From Actinomycetota bacterium (GTDB lineage Bacteria; Actinomycetota; Thermoleophilia; Gaiellales; Gaiellaceae): a stretch of 9,658 nt of DNA. Position 1 is the first letter of the stretch; every line of letters starts with the position of its first letter. This document shows positions 1 to 6,229 of this stretch, in pieces. Position numbers and translations under genes: made by a program. The DNA lies in NCBI GenBank assembly GCA_013812265.1, contig JACCTQ010000354.1:1-9658 (forward strand), in the 5' to 3' direction. The notes below the pieces were generated by a model that did no database searches, was not told the origin of the DNA, and was given only the letters and a program-made list of their open reading frames with translations.

Positions 1-359
1 ACGGTCGCGGCCGGGTAGCGTGCGAGCAGCTCGCGGCACTGGTCGAGCGCCACCGGGTGCGAGAGGACGACGCGGACCTGCTCCGGCGTCAGCTCCGTGG
101 CCGCGAGCAGCAGGTGCCGGATCGGGAGCACGGCCTCGCCCACGATCGACAGCGGCGAATCCCACAGCAGGTCGTGTGTCTCCGCTACGGGGCCTGCGAG
201 AGAGCTCTCGATCGGCAGCACGCCGTACTCGGCCTCGCGTGCGGCAACAGCTTCGGCCACCGCGCGAAACGACGGTAGCGGCATCGGCTCCTCGCCCGGG
301 AAGAGCGTTGCGCAGGCCACCGCGCTGTGTGCACCTTCGCGCCCCGGGTAAGCGATCAC
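1..359 (-). CDS. pheA: Prephenate dehydratase, N-terminal part (3' end outside window)
   Basis: This gene encodes the enzyme that converts prephenate to phenylpyruvate, the committed step to phenylalanine, in the cytoplasm. About 119 residues are visible. They read as the first half of the dehydratase domain: the start MIAYPGREGAHS takes the place of the usual 'LGPxGTFS' motif, VLPIESSLAGPVAETHDLL lies at residues 47-65, then IVGEAVLPIRHLLL (72-85), then SHPVALDQC (100-108). Ser100 and Gln107 match the spacing of E. coli PheA Ser208/Gln215 from memory. The conserved Asn of the 'PIEN' motif is Ser52 here, which is unusual. The catalytic TRF segment and any ACT regulatory domain would lie off the left edge. 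GTG at 359 is the only start codon in frame before an upstream stop. It has no Shine-Dalgarno sequence, so a leaderless or weakly initiated mRNA is likely. The gene is divergent from the MMPL gene at 478 and separated from it by 118 bp. Confidence 0.85.
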   Translation of the reverse strand, partial: MIAYPGREGAHSAVACATLFPGEEPMPLPSFRAVAEAVAAREAEYGVLPIESSLAGPVAETHDLLWDSPLSIVGEAVLPIRHLLLAATELTPEQVRVVLSHPVALDQCRELLARYPAAT

Positions 360-477
360 GGCAACGCGAGCGTATCGGTGCGTGCGGCCGAAAGGAGCGC
401 CACGCTCTCGGCAACCGATGAGTTTTCGGACGTCGACTGGTCTTTGCTAGAACCGGAGCGACGAAGGGAACGGCGCT

Positions 478-2802
478 ATGAAAGAAGACAACGAAGGAAC
501 TGACGGGAACCGCGGGATCGCGCGCGACGAGAAGAGACCGACGATGAGGAGGCGCGCAGCCCACGAACGTCTCTCCACCGGCGCGCTCGCACGCTGGACG
601 AGGGCCTGCGCCACGCATCCGTGGCGCGTCGTTCTCGGGTGGCTCGGGGTCGTCGCGCTCCTGATCGTCCTCGTAGGAACGGTCGGGGGCGAGTTGCGCG
701 ACGAGTTCGAGATCCCGGGCTCCGACACGCAGAAGGCGACCGACCTGATCGAGGCGGAGTTCGCGTCCGAGCAGGGCGGTGTGCTCAACGTGGTCTTTGC
801 GGCACCGGAGGGCGAACGGCTCGAGACGCCCGAGCGCCGCGCGGCGATCGAGAAGGCGATCGCGCGCCTGAAGTCAGCGGAGTTCGCACCCAAGGACGAC
901 GAAGCGGGCCTGGAAAGCGTGGGCAAGCCGTTCAGCGAGGATACGGTCTCCGACGACGGCCGCATCGCCTACGCGGAGGCACAGTTCAGCGAGACCATCG
1001 AGGCAGAGGACCGCGACGCCGTCCTCGCCGTGCAGGACGCGGTGCGCGAGACGGTCGAGCCCGCCGGGGTCACGGTGGAGTACAACGGCGAAGCCGAGTT
1101 TCCACCCGTCGAGCAGGGGACGGAGGAGGCGCTCGGTTTGCTCGCAGCGATCCTCGTGCTGCTCGTCGTGTTCCGGACCTTCGTGGCGATGCTGATCCCG
1201 ATCGCGCTGGCGATAGCGGCGCTCGCGACCGCGTTCTTGCTGTTGTTCATCCTGGCTGGGCTGACGGACATCAACACGATCACGCCGATCCTGGTCTCGA
1301 TGATCGGCCTCGGCGTCGGCATCGACTATTCGCTGTTCATCGTCACGCGCTTCAGGCAGCTTCTCCACGACGGGCTCTCACCGCGGGACGCCGCTGCCGA
1401 GGCCGGCGCGTCGGCCGGACGTGCCGTGCTCTTCGCCGGCCTGACCGTCGCCATCTCGGTCAGCGGCCTGGCCTTGATCGGCCTGGATTTCGTGACCAAG
1501 CTAGGCATCGGTAGCGCCCTCGGCGTGCTGACCACGGTGCTGATCGCGAACTCGCTGCTGCTCGCGGTTCTGGCACTTCTCGGCCACAAGATCGACCGGT
1601 TGAAGGTGCCGTTTCTCCGTCCGGTGGACGATTCCGAGGAAGGCCGCGAGAAAACCTTCGTCGCCCGTTGGGGCCGGTTCGTGACCGCGAACGCGCGGAT
1701 CGTGTTCCCGGTCGTGCTGCTCCTCATCCTGGCTCTGGCGTCGACGTCGATGCTCGTGCGCCTGGGCGCCGCCGATCAGGGAACGCAGCCGAAGGAGCAG
1801 ACCAGCCGCAGGGCCTACGACCTGCTGGCGGAGGGCTTCGGCGCCGGCTTCAACAGTCCCATCCCGATCGTCGTGGACGTGAACGGCGATGGGCAGGCGC
1901 CGCAGAAGATCTACGACGGCGTGCAGGGGCTCCAGGGCGTGGCGTCCGTGGGCAAGCCGCAGCTCAACGACGAGGGCACCGTCGCGCTCGTTTTCGTGAC
2001 CCCGGAGTCCGCTCCTCAGGACGAGGCGACCGACGAGCTCGTCGACCGGATCCGAGGTGAAGTCGTGCCGGCAGCGACGGCGGGGGGCGATGCGCTCGCC
2101 TACGTCTCGGGCCTGACGGCCGCCTTCAAGGACATCGCCGATCAGATTTTGGAGCGAATGCCGCTGTTTCTGCTCTACATCATCGGCGTCACGTTGATCC
2201 TGCTGGCGATGGCGTTCAGATCGATCGTGATCTCGACCAAGGCGGCGATCACGACCATCCTGTCCGCGTTCGTCGGCTTCGGCGTGCTCACGCTGGTGGT
2301 GCAGGAGGGCCATCTGCTGGGCCTGACGGGGCTGGATCAGACCGGTCCGATCGAGACCTTTGTGCCGCCGATTGCCTTCGCGATCCTGTTCGGGCTCTCG
2401 ATGGACTACGAGGTGTTCCTGATGAGCCGCATCAGGGAGGAGCATGTCCACGGTCTGAGGACGCGAGCGGCCGTGGAGCACGGCATCTCCGCGATCGGCC
2501 GGGTCGTCGTTGCCGCAGCCCTGATCATGGGCACGGTCTTCGCGGCCTTCATCTTGAGCGCCGACCGGATCCCGAAGGAGTTCGGGCTGCTGCTCGCGGT
2601 AGCGATCATCACCGACGCGCTGATCGTGCGGATGACCCTCGTGCCCGCATTCCTCACCCTCATGGGCGAGAAGTCCTGGTACATCCCGCGCTGGCTCGAC
2701 CGCCTGCTCCCGAATCTCACCATCGAGCCGCCGCACGACGGCAAGGCCTCGCCCACATTCGACGTCGAGCGCCCGGCCGCCGAGGCGGTCGGCCCGCGCT
2801 GA
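478..2802 (+). CDS. MMPL/RND family transporter (MMPL1)
   Basis: This 774-residue inner-membrane protein belongs to the MMPL branch of the RND superfamily, which uses the proton gradient to export lipids, siderophores or drugs; the substrate cannot be told here. The two-fold repeat is clear. TM1 is at about 51-71 after HPWR, followed by an extracytoplasmic domain (about 72-215) opening with the typical PGSDTQKATDLI. A five-helix bundle follows (about 216-370), then TM7 (about 405-425), a second periplasmic domain (about 430-558) and TM8-12 (about 560-730). The proton-relay Asp-Tyr pairs are present in both halves: GIDYSLF (D283/Y284) and SMDYEVF (D643/Y644). The ATG at 478 has a good Shine-Dalgarno sequence (AAGGGA, 464-469, 8 nt spacer). 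A second in-frame ATG at 544 is also possible and would remove a charged 22-residue leader. The gene stands alone and is followed by a hairpin. It is paralogous to, and convergent with, the MMPL gene at 3245-5458. Confidence 0.93.
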   Translation: MKEDNEGTDGNRGIARDEKRPTMRRRAAHERLSTGALARWTRACATHPWRVVLGWLGVVALLIVLVGTVGGELRDEFEIPGSDTQKATDLIEAEFASEQGGVLNVVFAAPEGERLETPERRAAIEKAIARLKSAEFAPKDDEAGLESVGKPFSEDTVSDDGRIAYAEAQFSETIEAEDRDAVLAVQDAVRETVEPAGVTVEYNGEAEFPPVEQGTEEALGLLAAILVLLVVFRTFVAMLIPIALAIAALATAFLLLFILAGLTDINTITPILVSMIGLGVGIDYSLFIVTRFRQLLHDGLSPRDAAAEAGASAGRAVLFAGLTVAISVSGLALIGLDFVTKLGIGSALGVLTTVLIANSLLLAVLALLGHKIDRLKVPFLRPVDDSEEGREKTFVARWGRFVTANARIVFPVVLLLILALASTSMLVRLGAADQGTQPKEQTSRRAYDLLAEGFGAGFNSPIPIVVDVNGDGQAPQKIYDGVQGLQGVASVGKPQLNDEGTVALVFVTPESAPQDEATDELVDRIRGEVVPAATAGGDALAYVSGLTAAFKDIADQILERMPLFLLYIIGVTLILLAMAFRSIVISTKAAITTILSAFVGFGVLTLVVQEGHLLGLTGLDQTGPIETFVPPIAFAILFGLSMDYEVFLMSRIREEHVHGLRTRAAVEHGISAIGRVVVAAALIMGTVFAAFILSADRIPKEFGLLLAVAIITDALIVRMTLVPAFLTLMGEKSWYIPRWLDRLLPNLTIEPPHDGKASPTFDVERPAAEAVGPR

Positions 2803-2821
2803 CGAGAGGCTGATGTGCAGC

Positions 2822-2844
2822 GGCGAAGCCCGCCCGGCTCCGCC
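2822..2844 (+). terminator. GC-rich hairpin after MMPL1, possible terminator
   Basis: An inverted repeat pairs GGCGAAGCC (2822-2830) with GGCTCCGCC (2836-2844) around a 5-nt CGCCC loop: nine positions with a single A-C mismatch. It starts 20 nt after the MMPL1 stop codon, where a terminator is expected. No T-run follows on either strand, so it is at best an L-shaped/I-shaped terminator of the kind common in GC-rich actinobacteria, or an mRNA 3' stabiliser. Confidence 0.45.
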
Positions 2845-2904
2845 GCCCATCCCGTGCCCCTAGTGCTCCGTCCCGAAAGTCACTCGCGCCCTGCACCCGC
2901 AGCC

Positions 2905-3056
2905 ATCGGTGGCGGTGAACCGATCGCCTGCACCCTTGGCCCCGGCAGTGCTGCGCCTTTCTCGACTTCGAGGTCGAGGAGCTCGACGACGTCGTCCGCG
3001 TGCGGACGGTCTTCCCAGAGGGAGCCGAGGAGCTGATCGTTTCGTTCACGGCGTAG
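2905..3056 (+). pseudogene. Relic of a small 'IACTL...CCxF' hypothetical protein
   Basis: In one frame the sequence reads GGGEPIACTLGPG (about 2908-2946). A different frame then takes over from about 2946 and reads RQCCAFLDFEVEELDD followed by VVRVRTVFPEGAEELIVSFTA and a TAG stop at 3054-3056. From memory, a widespread family of roughly 90-100-residue actinobacterial hypothetical proteins begins with a motif like 'PIACTL' and ends with 'RECCAFLxFxL...PEGAxxxxxxF', with about 50 residues between the two motifs. Here only a few residues separate them and the frame changes, which fits an internal deletion that is not a multiple of three. The C-terminal part keeps coding-like GC3 codons and has no start codon of its own. 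Function of the family is unknown to me; the Cys-Cys pair could bind metal. The family assignment is recollection, not a search result. Confidence 0.5.
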
Positions 3057-3153
3057 AAGCCGGTGGGCGATCGAATGGTTTCGGCGCTGACCGTGCCGTC
3101 GGGGCTAGCGAGAAGGCGGCGCTCTGCCGAGTTCGATCGTGGCTCGTCGCTCC

Positions 3154-3243
3154 GACGCGCAGGCCGTCCGTGTCCTGGCGCAGGCGCACACCGGCGGCCA
3201 AGACCTGAGCCAGCACCAGCAGCAGACCGCCGATCAGAATAGG
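3154..3243 (-). pseudogene. DUF2975-like membrane protein, C-terminal relic
   Basis: On the minus strand, just after the MMPL2 stop and in another frame, about 30 codons read PILIGGLLLVLAQVLAAG followed by VRLRQDTDGLRV. This resembles the end of DUF2975 proteins, which finish with a transmembrane helix 'LLxLLLxxLAEVFxxGxxLREDxEGLV' (from memory). The rest of a DUF2975 protein (about 130 upstream residues) is missing, because the coding end of MMPL2 lies directly upstream. Beyond the motif the frame stays open as unrelated Ser/Pro/Arg-rich sequence to a TGA at 3046-3048. No partner XRE-type regulator, which often accompanies this family, is visible downstream. This looks like a fragment left by a rearrangement. 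A chance hydrophobic frame cannot be excluded. Confidence 0.4.
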
Positions 3244-3244
3244 C

Positions 3245-5458
3245 CTATCCCGGACCGGTGGCCGGACGCACCTCCCGCGGCGGCTCTTCCGTGCCCTCCA
3301 CGTGAACGTCCGGAAGCCAGCGGAGCCATGAGGGCAGGTACCAGTTTCGTTTACCGAGCAGCTTCATGGTCGCGGGCACCAGCACCGAGCGGACGATGGT
3401 CGCGTCGATCAAGAGCGCGATTGCGACGCCGAACCCCATCTGCTGGAACATGATCAGGTCTCCCATCGCGAAGCCCCAGAAGACGGCGATGATGATGAGC
3501 GCCGCCCCCGTGATGAGCCGCGCGGTGGAGCCGACGCCGAAGGCGACCGCCGCGTCGTTGTCGCCGGTCCGGCTGTAGCGCTCGCGGATGCGGCTGAGCA
3601 GGAACACCTGGTAGTCCATCGAGAGTCCGAAGAGCACGGAAAAGAGGAAGAGAGGCACCCACGCCTCGACGGAGTCGGCCTGCTCGAAGCCGAACAGCTC
3701 GTTGCCCACGCCTTCGACGAAGACGAGCACGAGCAGGCCGTAGGCCGCGCCGACGGAGAGCAGGTTCATGACGATCGCCTTGGCCGCGACGACGATCGAC
3801 CGGAAGGCGATCGTGAGCAGGATGAAGGAGAGGCCGAGCACGAAAACGAAGACGAGCGGGAGCCAGCTGCTCATCGTGTCGTGATAGTCGATCTCCTCCG
3901 CCGTCGCGCCGCCGACGGCCACTTCGGCGTTGACGCCGGCGAATGCTTTCGGGACGACGTCGGCGCGCAGGTTGCGAACGGCGGTCGTCGCCTGCTCGCC
4001 GATCGAATCGCCGCCGATCGGCAGCGTGATCCGTGCGAGGTCGCCGGCCTCGTTGGTCGCGACCGCCGGCTCGCCGAAGATCGGTTGACGGTCGGCCTCG
4101 GCTTCGAGCTTGTCGATCGCGGTCTTCGCTTCGGAGGAGCCGACGTCACCGCTCACCGCGATCTCGACCGGTTCGACGCCACCGCTCGGAAACTCCTCGT
4201 TCAGGAGCAGGAAGCCCTGCTTCGACGCGAACCGATCCGGCAGCGTGCTCGGCCCCGCGGAGCCGACAGCGAGCGTGAGCGCGGGAAGGGCCGCGGCCAC
4301 GAGCAGCCCCGCGGCGAGCGCAAGGCTCAGGGCCGGCCGCCGCATCACTCCGCGCACGATCCTCGACCAGAACGGGCTCTCGGAGGCCCCGACGGCCGCG
4401 CGGCCGAAGTATGGAATCCGGAGCGCGTTCACCCGATCGCCGAGCAGGCTCAGCACGGCCGGCAGGAGCGTGAGCGCGGCGACGATCGAGACGGCTGCAA
4501 CGAGGATGGCTCCCGCGGCCAGGCTGCGCAAGATCGTGCTCGGAACGAGCAGCATCCCCGTCATCGCGAGCACGAAGGCGATGCCGCTGAAAAGGACGGC
4601 ACGGCTGGCCGTCGACGCGGCAGCCGCGATCGCATCGAGCTTCTCTCGGCCCCCTGCCCGCTCCTCGCGGAAACGCGAAAGGATGAACAGCGAGTAATCG
4701 ATCCCGAGCGCGAGCCCCATGCCCGTGAGCATGTTGACCGTGAACACCGAGAGCGGGAACTGCTGTCCCACGAGCGCAGTCAGGGCAAGGGCGACGACGA
4801 TCGCGACGATCGCGAGCAGGAGCGGCATGAGTCCGGCGACCACGGCGCCGAAGACGAGCAGCAGGATGACGAGAGCGGCCGGCCCGCCGAAGAAGAGCTC
4901 ACCCGTGCGAAGGTCGTCCTGCGAGAGCTGCCCGAAGTCGGCGTCTGCCGTCCATTCGCCCGTCATGGCCGCGTCGATGCCGGGCTTCTCGTCCAGCGCC
5001 TGCACCAGCGCCACCAGCGGCTTCACCGCCTCCTCGTCCGCTTCGGGGCCGAGGCCGACTAGCAACTGAGTCGCGTCGCGATCGGCGGAGACGAGCCGCT
5101 CGTTGCCGCTCGCGTAGAAGCTGATGACGTTGGTAGCGCCCGCCGTGCGCAACTCGCTCGCGAGCCGCTGCACGCTCTGCTCGAAGGCCGCACCGTCCAC
5201 CGTGCCACGCTGCGAGCGGACGACCACGACCTCGGTGACGTCCTCCTCGGGCCGCGGCGCGGGAAATCCCTCGGCAAGAAGCTTCTCGGCGCGCTTCGAC
5301 TCGACGTCGCTCGTGATCGCGATGTCTCCCTCGAGCGCGCTCTCCAACAACGTCCCGATCGTGCCGACGGCCGCGACGACGACGACGACCCAGATGAGGA
5401 GCACACGCCAGGGGTGCCGGCTGCTCACGCGTGCCGCTCGTTCGGTCAGAGTGTTCAT
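3245..5458 (-). CDS. MMPL/RND family transporter (MMPL2), PadR-linked
   Basis: This 737-residue inner-membrane pump of the MMPL/RND type is probably proton-driven, with unknown substrate (lipid, drug or small molecule). It starts with HPWRVLLIWVVVVVAAVGTI as TM1 (about 15-35), followed by an extracytoplasmic domain, a TM2-6 bundle carrying LGIDYSLFILSRFREE (D254/Y255), TM7 (about 380-400), a second extracytoplasmic domain and TM8-12 carrying LSMDYQVFLLSRIRER (D615/Y616). Both Asp-Tyr proton-relay pairs are intact. The ATG at 5456-5458 has a strong Shine-Dalgarno sequence (GGAAG, 5465-5469, 6 nt spacer). The sequence GAAGGGAAC also precedes the MMPL1 start. The architecture matches MMPL1 but the loops are clearly diverged, so this is an old paralog and not a recent duplicate. 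It is divergent from the PadR gene across 137 bp, which suggests PadR controls this pump. Its 3' end abuts the gene-relic region. Confidence 0.93.
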   Translation of the reverse strand: MNTLTERAARVSSRHPWRVLLIWVVVVVAAVGTIGTLLESALEGDIAITSDVESKRAEKLLAEGFPAPRPEEDVTEVVVVRSQRGTVDGAAFEQSVQRLASELRTAGATNVISFYASGNERLVSADRDATQLLVGLGPEADEEAVKPLVALVQALDEKPGIDAAMTGEWTADADFGQLSQDDLRTGELFFGGPAALVILLLVFGAVVAGLMPLLLAIVAIVVALALTALVGQQFPLSVFTVNMLTGMGLALGIDYSLFILSRFREERAGGREKLDAIAAAASTASRAVLFSGIAFVLAMTGMLLVPSTILRSLAAGAILVAAVSIVAALTLLPAVLSLLGDRVNALRIPYFGRAAVGASESPFWSRIVRGVMRRPALSLALAAGLLVAAALPALTLAVGSAGPSTLPDRFASKQGFLLLNEEFPSGGVEPVEIAVSGDVGSSEAKTAIDKLEAEADRQPIFGEPAVATNEAGDLARITLPIGGDSIGEQATTAVRNLRADVVPKAFAGVNAEVAVGGATAEEIDYHDTMSSWLPLVFVFVLGLSFILLTIAFRSIVVAAKAIVMNLLSVGAAYGLLVLVFVEGVGNELFGFEQADSVEAWVPLFLFSVLFGLSMDYQVFLLSRIRERYSRTGDNDAAVAFGVGSTARLITGAALIIIAVFWGFAMGDLIMFQQMGFGVAIALLIDATIVRSVLVPATMKLLGKRNWYLPSWLRWLPDVHVEGTEEPPREVRPATGPG

Positions 5459-5526
5459 TGTTCCCTTCCGCCCCCGGGGAGATCCGCGGCGCTGGTGAAG
5501 TGGCTGGTCTTCCTGGCGTCGCAGAG

Positions 5527-5595
5527 TAATCTATTTCGCACCGTCTGTAAAGTATAAGTATCGAATCGTCCGAACCGCAGCTACATTTCGTTCAC
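5527..5595. promoter_or_regulatory. Divergent padR/MMPL2 promoter and likely PadR operator
   Basis: This stretch is markedly more AT-rich than its surroundings. It holds a tandem direct repeat AAGTAT-AAGTAT (5550-5561). On the minus strand the same place gives TATACT (5551-5556), a good -10 for MMPL2 with a leader of roughly 85 nt; no strong -35 is seen. On the plus strand TACATT (5582-5587) ends 8 nt before the PadR ATG, the spacing expected for a leaderless transcript starting at that ATG. PadR repressors usually bind near their own and their target's promoters, so the AT-rich repeat is the best operator candidate; this last step is inference. Confidence 0.45.
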
Positions 5596-6213
5596 ATGCC
5601 ACAGCCGATCGGCCTCACACCGGTGTCCTACCTCGTGCTCGGCCTGATCGGCCGCGCAGGCAAGGCGACCCCGTATGACCTGAAGCGGTGGGCCGCCGAG
5701 TCGATTGGCAACTTCTGGTCGTTCCCCCACTCCCAGCTCTACTCCGAGCCCGCACGGCTCGCCGGAGCCGGGTTGCTCGAGGAGCAACAGGAGGCAACCG
5801 GCAGGCGGCGGCGGACCTATTCGCTGACCGACGACGGGCTCGCCGCGCTTCGCCTCTGGCTGCAAGAGCCGACCGTCGAGCCGCCGCAGCTCCGTGACCT
5901 CGCACTGCTCAAGCTCTTCTTCGGTCAGTTCCTGTCTCCCGAGGAGGTTGCCGCACACGCGCGCGTGCAGGAGGCCGCCCATCGGGCTCGGCTCGAGGCC
6001 TTCAATGCGCTCGATGCCCACCTAGCCGACCACGAGCCCGAAAGGATCGCCCACGCACGCGCGGCGCTGCGGATGGGTCTCCTCTGCGAGGACGCGTTCG
6101 TGCGCTTCTGGAGCGAGATCGCTCACCGCCCGCCGGGTACGAGCTCGCCTACGGAAGCAGCGCGCGGTCGAGGTGGTCACCGAGCCAATCGCGCAAGATC
6201 CGCGAAGTCGTGA
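5596..6213 (+). CDS. PadR family transcriptional regulator (PadR/Vir type)
   Basis: This 205-residue cytoplasmic DNA-binding regulator is recognised by its PadR winged helix at residues 7-92: LTPVSYLVLGLIGR, then TPYDLKRWAAESIGNFW, the PHSQLYSEPARLAGAGLLEE recognition region, and the wing with RRRTYSLTDDGLAALRLWL. A helical Vir-type C-terminal dimerisation domain follows (about 97-178), including LRDLALLKLFFGQFLSPEE. The last 27 residues (Ser/Arg/Gly-rich) look disordered. The ATG at 5596 has no Shine-Dalgarno sequence but has a -10-like TACATT 8 nt upstream, so it may be leaderless. The gene is divergent from MMPL2. PadR repressors such as LmrR control adjacent drug exporters and are released by small hydrophobic ligands, so the same role here is a reasonable inference. 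Its 3' end converges on the GlcD-like gene with a 16 bp gap. Confidence 0.92.
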   Translation: MPQPIGLTPVSYLVLGLIGRAGKATPYDLKRWAAESIGNFWSFPHSQLYSEPARLAGAGLLEEQQEATGRRRRTYSLTDDGLAALRLWLQEPTVEPPQLRDLALLKLFFGQFLSPEEVAAHARVQEAAHRARLEAFNALDAHLADHEPERIAHARAALRMGLLCEDAFVRFWSEIAHRPPGTSSPTEAARGRGGHRANRARSAKS

Positions 6214-6229
6214 CGCCGTCGTTCCGCGG

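Larger units (their letters stand above)
2803..3244. other. Gene-free spacer between convergent MMPL genes, containing gene relics
   Basis: These 442 bp hold no intact gene that I can support. Several open frames cross the stretch, but their translations are Arg/Ser/Pro-rich and look like frame shadows. It contains the hairpin at 2822-2844, a degraded plus-strand 'IACTL...CCxF' protein (about 2905-3056) and a DUF2975-like C-terminal fragment on the minus strand (about 3154-3243). The 3057-3153 section shows nothing recognisable. The region reads as the scar of past insertion, deletion or recombination between two tail-to-tail transporter genes. Confidence 0.6.

Noticed and set aside
374..419. 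Inverted repeat ATCGGT...ACCGAT and a small GAGCG-CCA-CGCTC hairpin (395-407) in the pheA/MMPL1 gap
   Set aside because: Arms of 5-6 bp in GC-rich DNA are expected by chance. I found no Phe-rich leader peptide or T-run that would make it an attenuator.
1501..2850. A 449-codon open frame antisense to MMPL1
   Set aside because: The translation is dominated by Arg, His, Asp and Gly with no family motif. It is the usual shadow of a GC-rich gene whose opposite frame lacks stops.
2815..3036. A 73-codon plus-strand ORF in the spacer between the MMPL genes
   Set aside because: Only the short PIACTLGPG part looks coding; the flanks are Ser/Arg/Pro-rich. It is better treated as part of the relic than as an intact gene.
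3881..5062. A 393-codon plus-strand open frame antisense to MMPL2
   Set aside because: Low-complexity Arg/Glu/Asp-rich product with no recognisable domain, entirely inside a well-supported transporter gene.
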